The notes below the pieces were generated by a model. It worked only from the letters and a program-made list of their open reading frames with translations. It did not search any database and had not been told where the DNA came from. A program made the position numbers and the translations under genes. Of a stretch of DNA of 64,000 bases, positions 22,754-37,600 are shown piece after piece. Within the stretch, counting starts at the first letter, position 1. Each line of letters starts with the position of its first letter. The DNA comes from Litoditis marina (lineage: Eukaryota > Nematoda > Chromadorea > Rhabditida > Rhabditidae). The stretch is from the NCBI GenBank assembly GCA_964036275.1, contig OZ038437.1:1554501-1618500 (forward strand). Reading direction: 5' to 3'.

Positions 22754-22850
22754 TAGCTACAAAAGCGAGAGATCATGGAGGTCGATGGGGCCGCCGACAG
22801 TATCAGAACGTTTGCGTCTGCTTGACCTGATCACTCTCTCTCTCGTGAGA
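22754..22850. mobile_element. CTACAAAAGCGAGAG-family element
   Basis: Contains CTACAAAAGCGAGAG, ATGGAGGTCGATG and the TGCGTCTGCTTGACCTG block, matching 52268-52370 and 33490-33575 in order. Confidence 0.6.
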
Positions 22851-22870
22851 AATCCGGTTGGCCGCTTTAT

Positions 22871-22976
22871 GTCCCTTCATACTCTTTATCGATCGTGTGT
22901 ACTGTACGTATCGAACACAATCAATGATCATATTTTTCTCTATGTATCTCTCGTTGACAACAAAGTATGAAGGGAC
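22871..22976. mobile_element. 106-bp palindromic MITE, GTCCCTTCATACT ends
   Basis: Perfect 13-bp inverted ends (22871-22883 and 22964-22976). The interior contains TATCGATCGTG...TCAATGATCATA. Related to 9562-9936 and 11694-11833. Confidence 0.85.
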
Positions 22977-23463
22977 CCTGAAAACAAAATTTCCCCAGTT
23001 GCTGGAAGCTGCAGCCTGTGCTTTCCGTCTAGACGGTAAAACCCTGTTGACGTCTGATCTAGAACACGTTTCGGTTTTCATGATCAAACGGCCCATTTCC
23101 GATGTAGTAGAGCATTTTCTATCTTTTTTTGTCTAGAATCAGGTTGGTTGGTACACACCTTGCTCAGAAAACGCAGATTCGGTTTTAGACTTTGCTCTTC
23201 CCAGAGCACATCTTTACGGTTATGTTGCCCTATCCCGTGCTGGTAGTTTGCTTCTGGTGTTTTCCGATTGAAGTCTATTAATTATGATGTGTATCGCGAT
23301 CGAACTACAGATTATCTTTTGGCACTTCCAATAAACCGAGTCAGATGCTGTCTGGAAGATTTGGGTTGTTCATGAACTTCTCATGAAATTGTACAGATTG
23401 CTACCGCGCCTGGAAGGTGTTTCTTCTATTCCAGAATAAAACTACTTCATACTTCGTACAATC

Positions 23464-26400
23464 ATGATCGCTACCGATGATACCAACCCGTCGTCCTCTC
23501 CACCGGTAAGTTACGAGAAGGCGTCTAGTTACTAGTTTTCTCTTAGATAGCTCCCGAAAAGGAGGTTTTTCCGAAATACAATACAAGCTTGTTGTTTTTT
23601 GTTTTGTTGAATATCATAATTTTAGAAGGAGCATGACACATCTACCGCCAAAGCCAGCTCCCCTCCCTCAATTTCTCCACGGGTTAGTTTAGTCTTTGTC
23701 GATCTGAAAAACGGAAAACTACGGTTTAGGGCGTGCTTCACCCAAGCAGGTAATATACATTTGCCGTTATGTGGTATTTGTAGTTTGATCTTGTCTCATT
23801 CAAACTGGTGTTCAATTAATGAAACGTGTGTAACTACAAACACGTTGCAGCGTTTCCAAATCTTTTGCTAGTTCTTGAGTAACATTGATACTCACTACAA
23901 TTTGTGGTTCTAGACCAAACTACAAATCAGATTTGGTCACCCATGATTTTTATTTCCAGGTGAAGGATGAAACACTGTCCACCGCTAGAAACCGTCCACC
24001 TGGTCCGGGAGTGTCTACGGTTAGTATGGTTGCTTCTCAGGGCAATGCCAACTAATCAGCGCCATTGACGAGAGAGTGCGCAGATCAGAGAGACACAGAC
24101 TGCCTTAAACTGCCTGCAGCCTCGTTGACCTTCATGCTGGGAACTAGCAAAGGGAACGAGGGTGTAACAAATATATGTGATTAAACGAGATATATATAGG
24201 TCCTGCGGCTCACATTGCTACCTAAAACCGTTTATACGGTACTGATAGTGATTTTAGTCACCTCAGTACTGATAATTATTATTTTACTTCTAATTATCCT
24301 GTCGAGCCTCGTCCCATTTACCCCTCGCCCCCGGTCGTCCCCTTTGCTATTGGCCCTTTATGCTATCTCGCTTTTGTGGCTTGCCAGTCACAGAAAATTG
24401 GCGCCAATTGTTCTGAAATACTGAAATGTTTCCTTTCTGTCTTTTTTCCTTTCGAGACCGTGGCATAGTGCCAATAAAGATTCCAGCCTTTTATCCATCT
24501 TCAAACTAGTTATGCTCTCTAAAATCTTCTAACCGGAGTATTTTTGGCACACAGCCACCGTCTTATTGAGAACAATATTAATTCTAGAAGTGTTTGGTGT
24601 CGGATCTTCATGTACGATCAGTTTGCTGACCGCTTCCAGCATGCATTCAGAAACTTACTTTTACGCAGTACTTTTTGATCTGCTTATTCAAATAACTAGG
24701 AAATGGATCACACTAAAACAAGATACAAAAAACATATAAATATAATTTTCAGACGCAATCTGTATCAGTAGATCGAACCATCAAAGCGGTCAGTTTCATT
24801 TTGATATTTTTGAATTCTGGTTTCATTATACAGAAAAGGGCCCTTACTATATGTTTTTATTTATTACTTTTAATTCATTTAACCATTCATTTATTGACTT
24901 CATCCTAGTTAACTTGACTTAATTTAACCTATTTTTGCTTATTTAAATGCAAGAACCTACTAGAATTCCCGTCGATCACGGAATACGATCTGTTTACAAC
25001 TTTGAAGACACAAAAGACACTTTTAGGATTGTGACTTCATATATGGAGTTTTCGAAAGAATAGAGATTGATAATCTAGAATAGATAATGTTGATTCTGTA
25101 TATTCTTGTATAAAAACCATTAGAAATAAGTTTCGGGGAATTTGTAGTCTTCCTTTTGTTTTAGAAGTCGACGTAGAGAGATATTAGGGAGGGGCGGATC
25201 GATACTTTACGTCTAGCTCTGAATGACTGGGTTTGTAGTTTGATCCATCTGGGCAATGCAGAAGATCTGTGCTTCGGATCAAACTACAAACCATCTACAC
25301 ATCAGACTATCTCCTTAGACCGATTGAGAACGAATTGTATAGTCTTTTTCCTTCCTATTGAGACTCCTACAGTGGAATTTTGTTCTAAGTCGTATTCCTC
25401 ACGTAATTGTAATCGTAAAGGTACAGGATTCTCGTACCCCATTCTCGTCCTCAGGTACAATGAATGGACGTGAGGATTTTCGATAAATTAAGTTTTCAGC
25501 CTCACAACAGCCTCCGGAAAGCTTGTAAGGTTACTGTAGGGGTTTCAGTATGAACTATACCCTCAACTCATTCGACGTCATCAATGAGAAGACATTTCAT
25601 TCGAGACTTTTGAACCTTTTACTTTCATTTCATATTTCTTTATTTAACCTTATTTACCTGTGATTCAATAAATATTATATTTTATTCTAAACTTCCAATA
25701 TTTCAGAGAAGGTCTTCTCGCCGGGCCGAGGACGACACTCTCAATGGACTACCAGACACGATGCCGGAATATGATGCCGAGGACGCCGAAATGGTAATAA
25801 TTAACAATTTCGATAAGAACAATTTCTTATAAGATTCTTTCTTATAAGATAAGAAGATTGTTTCTTAGTTAGAATAATAATGTTTCTTCTTTTGAAGTCA
25901 ATACACTATCAAATTAGTTTCTGGCCTAGGAATAAACATTGGGTGCTCAAATTGATGAAACCAGAACTTAGAATGACACTGTTTCTAGTCTTGAAATCAA
26001 TACAGAATCAAATAACGTCGTACCATAGGAATAAACATTGAGTGCTCGAATTGATGAAACCAGAACTTAGAATGACACTGTTTCTAGTCTTGAAATCAAT
26101 ACAGAATCAAATAACGTCGTACCATAGGAATAAACATTGAGTGCTCGAATTGATGAAACCAGAACTTAGAATGACACTGTTTCTAGTCTTGAAATCAATA
26201 CAGAATCAAATAACGTCGTACCATAGGAATAAACATTGAGTGCTCAAATTGATGAAACCAGAACTCCTCGATCTACGCGGGTTCGGGCGCCTTTTTAGAA
26301 TCTTCTTTGATTCATCGCATCCAATTATGAATAGGCAGTGGACAAATCATATTTGCGGCAGAAATTTTTGTATGTGAACAGAAAAAAAACTGCAGATTTT

Positions 26401-26695
26401 GCAAACTGTCTTTCATTGCGTTAGCGCAATATAATAGTTCTCATTTTAGTGTTAACTATTACAATTTGATTTTGAATAACGTAGCTCACTTTTAACGTAG
26501 AACTGATAATAAAACTATTTGATTGTTTTAAACGGCTCTGTACCCTTATAAAACCAATTTCAAATTGATTTCTTGATTCAGGCAATTCACGAAACTTGGG
26601 GGCTTCCTCAACTGGAGAAAACTCAGTCCAAGGAGAGAGTAGGCGAAGTGAGGAGTGTGCCGGACGAAGAGACGAATAAGTCGATAATTCAGTGA
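23464..26695 (+). CDS. Small hydrophilic protein, tandem paralogue 2 (6 exons, 131 aa)
   Basis: Exons 23464-23505, 23626-23682, 23960-24019, 24753-24788, 25707-25793, 26582-26695 (TGA), all phase 0. Acceptor CCAG at 23431-23434, then a 29-base leader conserved with the upstream paralogue. The product begins MIATDDTNPSSSPP, has Pro/Ser-rich blocks (SSPPSISPR, NRPPGPGVST), then RRSSRRAEDDTLNGLPDTMP and EYDAEDAEM, and ends with GLPQLEKTQSKERV...NKSIIQ. The fifth and sixth exons match the paralogue at about 60-70 percent of residues, which supports real coding. No signal peptide, helix or known domain. Intron 5 has a 99-bp tandem repeat. It is convergent with the cotransporter gene, with about 80 bp between polyadenylation signals. 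Function unknown. Confidence 0.65.
25338..25559. mobile_element. TA-flanked MITE, CATTCCTACTGAGACTCC family, copy 2
   Basis: TATAGTC...CTATTGAGACTCCTACAGT to the inverted end ACTGTAGGGGTTTCAGTATG...ACTATA, in intron 4 of the second small-protein gene. Confidence 0.75.
25866..26268. repeat. 99-bp tandem repeat, about 4 units
   Basis: The word CCAGAACTTA recurs at 25961, 26060 and 26159, and in altered form at 26258: an exact 99-bp period. The middle units are almost identical; the first is diverged. Confidence 0.9.
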
Positions 26696-26703
26696 AAATT
26701 CGA

Positions 26704-26709
26704 AATAAA
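26704..26709 (+). terminator. AATAAA of the second small-protein gene
   Basis: AATAAA 9 bases after the stop codon, a short nematode-type 3' UTR. Confidence 0.6.
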
Positions 26710-26791
26710 CTTTTTTTATTTGAAATATTGTAAGATTCTAAACAACTTTGGTACAAAAATTGAAGTTGTTTGTTTGTTTATAAATGGGAAT

Positions 26792-26797
26792 TTTATT
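26792..26797 (-). terminator. AATAAA of the cotransporter gene
   Basis: TTTATT on the plus strand is AATAAA for the minus-strand gene, about 440 bases past its stop at 27236. Confidence 0.5.
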
Positions 26798-27235
26798 GAA
26801 AGCAAACACAACATGTTTGTATTGATGAAATTGGGAGAGAGAACATAACAACATGGAACAAATTTGGGGAGTTTATGATTCTCTCATGAAGTGAATGACA
26901 CAAGTTTCAGACGTTCATCAGCAGCAAGTTTCTTCCTGTATAAATATGAGAGTTATCCGAAAAAATACATGTAGTGCGCATCAATACATCAAATTCACAG
27001 CATGCATTTTGGTTTTTAACTGAAACTGGGCAAATATTATAAAGTATTTTGTTGTTAAAAGACATTTTGTGCTCATCAGAGCTTGAGGTATATGGTACGC
27101 TCGATGTTTCAACTGAGCAAAAGCTATGAATTCAAGTGAAAAAAGCTATCAGCGAAATGGAATAAATCGAAACTACCGCACATCAGAAGGTTACATGTAC
27201 AGTATGATCTTGACAGTTGATGGGCTGTAATATGT

Positions 27236-28595
27236 TCAAGAGTAGAAAGTGAGCACAGATTGTTGATTTCCTCTGACGAAAAGGGTGGATGGCAATCCCA
27301 TTGTCATTATTTCCAACCAGGACGTGTACAATAGTCCACTGATACCACTAGGAGGGAAGGGCAGGGTACTGTAATGAGACGGTGCAGCAAAACGATTGCA
27401 GGGTAGCTGGGATAGCCTCACAAACTACGAGTGAACGAGAGAAACGTGAAACGTGAAAAAGTTCCTAATTTCTGATTTTGGCGTCTTTGATATTATCTAT
27501 CTTTTCGTTACAAGTTCTTGACTACATCTATAGTTTTTCGGTTCCGTGTAGAATTTGCCTCCATCATGCTGTAATATCTATCCACGTTTAAACCATACTG
27601 TCTTTGCAATCACGACACTGTTTGCTATTCTATCCATTTATTTTATCACACGCTTCATTTGCGTACTAAATTCATTCATTCATTCATTAAATCACCTAAA
27701 CTTTGACCTGAAATACCCAATCACGCACAAAATCTCACTTACATCACAATCAGGTCCGCATCGCTCGAGTATTCCATGAGTAGTTCCCGTGTGACCAGTT
27801 TGCGATGTGTCTGTGATTGGAAGTTGGCCAGCTCCTTGCCCGTCAACTGGCCGGCATCTTCCCCGCGGAACGGCGCCATGATCTCGTTGAAGTCTTCCAG
27901 GCTGGAAGGAACTATGGTTCAATTAAGAATCTCGAATAAGTTATACCAGCTACAAGAAGATGGAGAAATATTCAGAATTTAACCTTCTTCTTCTAACTCT
28001 AGATAGGAGAACACAGAATGTTGAATATCGTCGATCGAAAAAGTGAGTTAGGCTTGTTGTGAATTTATCGTTGATGTAAACTTTTTTTCCTAAATATTTT
28101 TTGCTAGAAATCACACTTCGAAACTTTGCCGACACGTTACGAAGCAGTCTGCACACACTGGTAGCGTGATATATCACTGTGTGAGTTATTTGGTGTTCTG
28201 TCAACTCACGTCTCCTTCTTCGGCTTGGTGTCTATCGACAGTACGTGGAGGTCTCTGTATGGGATTCTGAATCTGCGTAACAACTCGGTCATTTTGGCAG
28301 AGTCCTCCGCCAGGTTACCCCCCGAGGCTACGGTGAAAACACGCAGTCGGGAACCCTGTACAGTAAAAAATATTACAAAAAAGACCACATCGGGATTGGG
28401 TAAGAACGATGTACAGAAACGTGTGAAGGAGAGAACGCGAGAGAAAATTGGAGAAACGGGAGAAAAAGAAGAAGAGAGCGAAAAAACACGAAATTCAAAC
28501 GGTGAGAGAGATAGAGAAATGGGATAGACCGAAAAAGAGAGGCGCAGAGAAAGAAACAAAGAAAGAGGGAGATAAAGAGAGAGAGATGAAGATAT

Positions 28596-28629
<34 letters not shown>

Positions 28630-31600
28630 GAGTAACCTACCTCCAGATGACTCTTGGGCAGCGTCAACAGATAGGGTATGAGTAGTGTGAGTCCCCCGTC
28701 GTCACTCAGCCACCACACATCTATCCTTCCCTTACAGTATGGCCGATGCCACATCGAGGAGGGGATCTCGCTCACCCGTTTCCGGTTTACGTTGAACATC
28801 CGGCCGCTCTCGCCGGAAACGGTACGTTTGTCCATGTTGACTGAAAAAGTATGGTTTACTAGTAACTATAGTTTTCACGTGAAAACCATTGTGGACAGCG
28901 TAGGGTCGGTTGTGTGAGTGATGAGGTTCGGTGAGCGGCCAGCGAATCTGAGCATTCGATCTACGTACTCTCTCATCTGCTGAAAGGTGCACAAATACCG
29001 CTTGCTGCGCACTTTTGGACGATTTCCGGCTTGTTGGCCAGTCACGTGTAAAGCGGGCTCGACGAGAGAATGGAGGTCAGAGAGACGCAGATCATCTATT
29101 GCCCAGATCCCCTGGACACACGTAGCTGGCCAATCGCAAAAAGTTGCTCAAATGTTTCTGAGCTGCACCAAAGTTATGATCATTCGCTGCTTCCGTTGAA
29201 AAATGGATGAAAACTTAACACAGCGAGAAATTGCAAAACATTGTATCAACGTAAACGTAGAAACACCAACGTAAATGTAGAAACGCTAACGTGAACTTAA
29301 CAAAAAACAATAGCAAGCGCCTTTTGTTGATTGTTATCACGTGTTTTTGAATTCTGATATGTTTAGCATGTTTCACTTTCTGTGAAAAGTGTGTTTGTGT
29401 GATTCTAAGAAGACGTACCGTATCGCTCCAGGACAATCTTCTGTCGAGACCTGTAGATGGCTACGCCCATTCCTATCTTGAACGCCGACCTGAACGCAAA
29501 CTTACTGTCTTGAATGTGAACTGTTTGCTTTTATTCGAACTTTGCATTCTTTGTAGGCAGTGTGCAAGTCTTTTTTTCATGATTTCCGAGAATTAAAAAA
29601 TAATGGGATCAATCTACAAACATTTAGGCTTGCTTCGGAAAGAGCGAACTTAACACATTATGTTAGATATGTGAGTCTGATAAAAGTTGAATACTGATGC
29701 AATTTAGTTTTGCACAAACTTCGAATTTCGATTGTTCGATGAACTCACGTAATCATTTCAAGGTAAGCTTTTTTGCTGCCCGTGTTCACTTTCTGTCGTT
29801 CTCGACTCTCATTCTCCAGAAAACCGAACAGAATGATGTTGGGAGCCAGCTTTCCAAGACCGCAACTCTGAACACACAAAGTTCAAAATTTCTAGGGGAC
29901 ATGCTAGAATTAACCACAACCTTTTTAAAACGCTCGAAGTTGGTCACTTTTCATAGACTTATATAAGTTGTTTCCTTTTTCTAATGTTACAAACTTTGAA
30001 TGAGATCTCAGTTGTCACTGTGACCACTTTCATGTTACCTCTCTATTCGACGTTCCCTGATGAAGGTGCCACCTCGCTGATTGATCTACCTCAGTCTAAT
30101 TCATGTATTTGTCGTCAACATGAACTATTGATTTTCGAGGTCGAACCAAACACAACTCACACATTTGTTGGTCCCCCCACTTTTTACTAATGAACTATTG
30201 ATTTTTCTCAAGGTATTGATTTCTTCTGAACAGAAATTTTGTGATCTTGTCGATTACCTGGCAGAACATGACGCATCCGGCCTCGAGACTCGATGCCACT
30301 ACACTCTTGCAGATGGCCTTCACACCCACGTGTCTCAACATGTTCTGCGAACTGATATCCGTCACTTTTGCTGTTTTCAACTGGTCGAAATCGCCATCTT
30401 CCTGTAGTTTTCACGTTCAGATCATGAAGACTATAGTTCACACCATTTCTACTGAGACTCCTACAGTGACCTTACAAACTTTCCGGAGGCTGTTGTGGAG
30501 CTGTAAATTTAGTTCATCAAAATTCCTCTCGTACATTGATTGTACCCGATGACGAAAAGGGAGTGCGGAGATCCTCTAGTTTTCCGAACACAAGTACATG
30601 TTTTAAAATCCTACTGTAGGAGTCTCAGTAGGAATGAAAAAGACTAAACATCAGGTGACACTTCACACTGTTGGGTTTACCACTTCAATTGGATAAAGAT
30701 AAGGAGACATGGGATGATGGGCGAATAGTACTACAGTGTAACACAATTGACTGTGGTCGATTGCCGTATAGTATAGGTTTGTACGTATTAGTGTAGTCGT
30801 CGCCAACGGAAAAGCGAGAGGATACTGTATTTCTCACTTTTTGCTGTGTACGCACACATGTATCCGATTCCAAAGCCTGCCGGTTATGTGCTTTGATAGC
30901 GCAGTGGTTATCGACCTGCTACAAAACTTTTGCTCGCAGGTTCGATTTTGGCGAGAGACAGAAATGTATAAATTTGGCACCAACTATAGACTATGAAAAA
31001 TGATGAGCTTTCGTGGATGAAAATGAGAATTAACTAATCTGAACCAATGATTGAAGAATTAATAGAAACTTCAATGAAACACCGTGTTTATCTAATAATT
31101 TGCAGCCAGTAATTTCCCGGAATATAGAGAAGTTCAACATTCCATATTTTCTGAATATAATCCAGAAGAAATAGAACCTACTGTGAGTAGAACATTTCCG
31201 CACAAAAGTAGACTGGTGGACCTGGTTATACTGCTTCCCATCAATACCAAAGAGGCCCGCTCCCACGGCTCACCTGACATGACCAGCACCTGAACACAGC
31301 AAAACTTTTTGCAAGTATTTTTCGAGGTTTTACACTTTTTACACTACTGCAACTGATTTAACTGAAATCACCGACTTTACCGAGTTATTGATCCGGAGAT
31401 GTATTTTTATTTATTTTTTCAGTTCTTCATTCATTTTCCTCTCTCACTAAGCAAAGCAGCATTTTTTGATGTAGGTAAATAAATGAAAGTACTGTAAATG
31501 ATTACAAGTAGGGGGATAGAAATAATCAAACTATCCCCAGAAAGTGAAATAGGAACATGTTTGGCAGAAAAATAACCTGTGGTCGATAGTTCTTCACATG

Positions 31601-34600
31601 TTCAGCATTCTTGGTCAACTTCTGAATGCCTTGAAGCGTGCTTTTGTACACGTTAGCATCCAGTGAAGCACCCCAGTTCACATCTGGAATGATTTCAACG
31701 AAATTGTAAGACTCAGATACATAATATAAGAGCTATTTTCCATAAATGAATGCTGGTTACCGCTGTTTTGTTCAATGTTGAACAATTAGATAACAGAGTT
31801 GCTGGTGGAATATGAATCTGTCACGTGTTTCACGGTGATTTTTCCTCCACTTGTATTGAACTCTGATGTGTTAACACGTTTCACGTGACTATGAATGTTA
31901 GTAGTAGAAATCTACCTGGTTTGATTCTCTTGATGAACATGTAGATAACCGCGAAGAAGAAGAACGTGATGAGTGCCGTGTACCAAGATACAATGAACAT
32001 GATCACCAGACAGAAAACACTGCCCGCCAGACTGACCCACATGTTGTAGTACGCGAAACCGGGACGGAAGCCTGAGCGGAAAATAATACATTACTTTTTT
32101 AGGGTTACTGTAGGTTACTTTTTTTGTAAGGTTACTTTTTTTCCTATCTCGTTGTGTTTGTAGTTAGAGCCCGTTGCTATTCACTAGAAGTTCGTGAATA
32201 CACACATATTCCGAGATCAATCTACAGAATTCATCTGTTCACTTCATAAGTTGCTGGGATATGGTCTCAACGTTTAACGTGACTGATGCATTCACTTGTG
32301 GTGTTTTCATTGTCTACCTGGTGTCTGAGAAAACGATGCGTTGAAACAAGAATAGTTGATGAGGGCATACGAGCCAAGGAAGAAGTTCGAGATGACTGGG
32401 GCGATTATGTTCAGTTCGCCGCCTGAAGTACACAGATTAGCATATAGTACTGATCGTTATCAGGAGAACTATGTACAGTAAACCTCTTGTAACTATATTT
32501 CTGGAGAAAATACCTCAAACCTAGTGAAAAACTGGAAGCGCAAGATGAACACGAAAATTTTGAAAAATCTGCTGAGTCAAGTGAACGAAAACATTTTTCT
32601 GCGTGTCTTTTTTCAAATTCTGTCGGATTCTAGTGAGAATAATGCATATTATATGATTCGGTCAAGAAATTCCGAAAATAGCTGTTACGAATTGAATGTT
32701 TGTGTCTACTCTTCATCACCATAAACGAACCTATAAGTACCACCGAGGTGGCAATTATGAGTGTGAGTAGATAAGCCCTACGCGGTTCGTTCGAGGGACC
32801 GAAGCCCTTTCCGAAGTAACCAATAAACGGAATGAGATTGTCTTTGCAAACCGCCTGAAAAAAAATAGTTTCACACTCGAACATTAGATCTTAGATGATA
32901 TTCTTAACACAATTGTGAAAATATAGGAGATATAGCACACCTTGTGAACCACGTCTGAGCCACAGTTGTTTTATTCATGATTGATATAGTTTTCGATGTT
33001 AAAGACATCTAAACTCTATAATCATACCGCTTTGACCGTTAGTCCGTTATCCATACTATATGTCATCAACGTGTTTCCGAAGCTTTCAAAGTTTGAAAAC
33101 TTTCAGTACAGTTTGGCTTTTCACAATCACAGACCTGGAAAATTTTCGGAGCGCTGATCAGACTGGCGAGGGCGGAGCTTAGCGTGGAGGAGAAGATACC
33201 AAATACCATGATGGGTGGCCAGAGACTACTGGTTGCTACCACCTGTGAACAATTAAAATGGGATTTTGATAAACTTCTTTCCGAAACTCCACCTTAAGGT
33301 CTGAAATTGAAACTATTGTTATCGTTACCGATTAGTTCAGCAGCAAAAAGAACTCAAATACTTGATGGTGAACACTGAAGATTTCTGAAAAAGAGGATAC
33401 TCATCATCTCTCGTTCATAAAAGCAGACTAATATGCGAAACACACGATAATTCTGCTTTCCGAGTTAAATTGGACAGTTTTCCGCGACTGCCCAGCTACA
33501 AAAGCGAGAAAACATAGAATTCACAGAGGCCGCAGACGGGCTGAGACAGTCTGCGTCTCTCTGACCTACACATGCCCTCATGCTAGAAATTAGCTGTGTG
33601 TACCTGATAATAGTTAGCCAATCCATACGGGCAGGTCATGTTTCTAGCACAGGCGGCGTCCGCAACGAGTGGCAGCGTTCCCTCTGCGTCTCTGACTACC
33701 GTAGCCCCGCCGATGATCAGAATAGACATGTAGATGACGGTGGTCACGACTATGGCCCAAAGAGTGCCGCGGGGAATTGCTTTCTGGAGTGTTTATAGTT
33801 CGAACTGTAGCGAAACATCGAAAGTGACGGTATCAAACTACAATCACAGCATGATTGAACGCTATTCTCTCGCTTCATTCTGTGGTTGTAATTTGACTCC
33901 TGTGCTCTTGGGTGATATTCTGGAATTTTTTCGTGATTTATAATCGAACTACAGCTAACATTTTATCAAACTCCAGAATTTTATTTCACGATAATCATTA
34001 TACGCAAAGTTGGTTAATAATTTTTAAAAAATAAATTTTCCATATTTTCTGTCGACTAAAATGTTCCTAACGAGTTGTAGGTGAACTGTTTGGGTGGAAG
34101 TGAATTGGGGCAAGAAATCTTATGAATGAACCAACCTGTGGTTTCTTAAGATCTCCACTGATATTCGCTCCGGCCATGATACCGGTAGCTGCCGGGAAGT
34201 AGACGGCGAAGACGGTGAAAAACGAGTTGCCGTCACGGAAGGATGGGAGCATGTTCGAGTACAGGGTCTGGCCTAAAATTCACAAAATGGTGGAAAAATT
34301 ATTATTTCAGGTTTTACTTTTGACTAATATGGAATTATAGCTCTCTTGTGCAGTGTTCCTTTTCCAGACTTTGGCAGTGCGCCAATAAAATTTTATACGA
34401 TGTCACGGCGTCACTTTTCATAATTTTTCAGTGGCTTTCTACTTCGAAATGTATGACTACAAAATTGTACCCCCATCACGTTATAATAACGCTAGGTTAT
34501 AATTTTCTATGCTCATCCGCTACTTTTCCACACGTTCTCATTTTCAATCTCGCAATCGCATATTTTCTCATCATCGTGATGAATTTTTATGTCCATTACT

Positions 34601-37600
34601 ACGTGATCTCGTTCCGTCCTGATTTGTTCCTGATACATATGGATAAATAACTTATTATCATTATTTCTGCGAAAGTTTTCATTCCGATGACAAAAACTTG
34701 AGCACTATAAAACTAAAATACAACTGAAAAAGTTTCGCTGTGTTTGAAGTACTCACCGCTATATCCCGTGAAACCGATCTTCTCCTTCGAGTCAGTCTTC
34801 CAGAATGTTCCAAGATAATAGCATGCGAGAGACAGGAGTAGCGGTATCATCATGAACTGCAAACAAGTTTAGCTTGAAGGTGGGCAGTGAAGAAAGAGAA
34901 CTCAGGTATAGTCTGTTTCATTTGCACTGAGACTCCTTGGCATCGTGTCAATATTTTCGGATAACAATTTCCTAGAGCAAGCTCAAGTGTTCTAATCATT
35001 TACGTGTTTTTTATGAGAATAATCAACCGCTAAGAGAGACTTTCTGTTTTTTGAAAAACTCAAAAGTGGTGAAAAATAGGCGGGAAGATGCATTAGCACG
35101 ATGACAAGTCTCAGTGGGAACGAACGAAGCTATATAGTTTCCTACAAGAACGGCTACGAAAGGCTATGGGTGACTATTTGGCAGTTTATGAGAGAGTATA
35201 CAGATCAAAGACACGTAGATGACTTGGCGGCTCGTCAAACCAAGTCTCCTACAAAACTGACCATACGCTGTGCTCATCGGTTTGATGAATTCTGTGAACT
35301 GGCGTCCCCAATTTGGGTTTGCGTTGGATTCATATTCATAGTCTGTTATATCAAACACAGCAGAAATTATTGGATACATCAAAAGTTTGCATAGATCCAA
35401 CTACAAACCCAACAATATGTTACGTCACGTGATTAACACGTAAAACAAAACGTAACCACACCTGTTGAACCTTGCTCTCGAATCGATTTGAGATAGCTAT
35501 GATCGACATCAAAACGATGCAGGAAACTGAAAGATAAAAGTTATCCAATAAAAATACAGTTAGTAGTCAATTCGAAAATGCAAGAAGATTGATGAATTGC
35601 AATGAATATGTGGAAATTTGGAACCTAAATACTTTATTTTTTGTTGGAGAAAAAAACTTACCACAGGCAATGAGTCTAACATCGTTCGAACCGCCGTCAA
35701 TGATTGAAATATCAAACGAGAGAAGCTGGTCCCGAACCGTTTCCGCGAAACCAACTGAAGTATTTGTATGAAAAACAAAGAACTATTCCCCTGAAGCCCA
35801 ATTCTCAAACTTCGGCTCAACACGCACCATACAACTAAAAACACAGCAGCACCCATCTAGCAACATTTACCGAAGTTTTGAGAGACAAGAAATTATTTTC
35901 TCGACTTCTTCTTTAGTTTTTCAGAACTGTTTATCGATTTTTTTTTTGGAAAAGTACGGATAGCCGTTCAGTAATGCGTATCCAGTTCATATAGGCAAAC
36001 ATCGGTATGGGCATCGTTTGTGGACTAGGGACCCGACTATGTTGAAGGTTTGAGCTGTTCAAGTTTCATGAAGGTAAGGTTCGTTTGAATTAACTACAAA
36101 ATCGATCATCACCAACCTATGTAGAGTGCTCCACCAACACAGTTGGCGATGGAGAAAATGAGACCGATCGATCCTCCAAACTCCGGTCCGAGAGTTCGCG
36201 AAATCTTAAGGAAATAGTGATTTTATTCTGTGACATTTCTTCTATTACATTGCAAACAAGCAGTAACCTGTTTTAGACATTGCTTCTCGCTATACGCCAA
36301 AGTTTTCAATTTGGGCTTCTTTTTAAAAAAAAAAGCTATGTCGTAGCTCGAGTGGGGAACTGAAAGTTTCAGTGAAAAAAAAGTTTGATACCAGAAAGTA
36401 GAGTCCTCCTCCCTTCATCTCTCCGTTGGTTGCAATAGCACTCGTGGAGATGGCTGTGATAGTAGTCAGTACGGTAGAGAGGGAAATTATCAAGAGGCCG
36501 AGTACTGAAAACAATAATTGAACTCTGAACGAATATAATCTAACTCAATCAATTAGAAGAGAACATTCTTGTGAACCTTCATGATATTCCTTTTTCGCTT
36601 AATTTGAAGCAAATCGTACTTTTCCTAGGAAAATCCATCTACTGCAAGTCACAATAAACAACCACTCCCAAATATTGTACTTTTACTATTTCGCATTTTT
36701 ATTCAGTTTTATTCGGATGTATTTACTGCTGAAGGTCAAGTATGACAGTTCGAGTTATAATTGAACATGTTCCAATTGTTTGTACAGTGCAAATTTTAGC
36801 TGGTCGGTGAATTTTATGTTAGGAGAGATCGAAAATAATAAAATTATCCATTTCGGAACAGAATTTCCCGTAGCTTTCTCGAAATAGTGTCAAACAATAA
36901 ACTAACATATTCCAGCCTGCGCCGTCACCCAAGTCAGACGGAGAAACAGAATGACACCGAAAATATTCTGGATGCATCTGATGAAGACTCCCTCGATCCA
37001 ACCGAATTTACGTGCACCGTTGTTGGTTGACGCGGCTCCCGGGTGGAAAGAAAGCTTCTGAAATCAAGAGAGTGACCGATATCGAAACACAAACAGGGGA
37101 ACATCAGTGTACTCATCAAAGTTTAGATTATGCGCGGAATAACGAGTTAGGAACTAGATTTGAGCGTCACGCAAAAAAACTGTGTTCTACATAATTTTTG
37201 GCACCGTAGAAAAATGACATAAGTGATGGAATGAGCTTGCCCAACCAACTGACATACTGACCTTATAGTTATCATCCATGTTGAACACAGTTTACCTCGC
37301 CTCAATGTCACACCACGTAAAAATGACGATGATTATACCTTTACTGCCCTGACTGCCTTTCCTTCCGCGAGTTCAGTGATGGTCGATGGATCTTCCTCTT
37401 TTTGTCTCTCTTTTTGTTTCACACTCTCTATCTCTTTGTCTCCCTCTCTCTGTCTCTCTGTCTCTCTCTTTCTCCCTCTTTCTTCATTCACCTACCTTCC
37501 ACTCTGTGTCCCCTCTCTCTGTTTCTCTCTAAGTCTGTCTCTCTACGAATGATGATGACTCTACCTTGACTGCCCTGACTGCCTTCCCTTCCGCGAGTTC

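Noticed and set aside
35590..35860. Minus-strand 98-codon ORF
   Set aside because: A shifted frame over cotransporter exon 7; the true frame reads [13 protein letters not shown].
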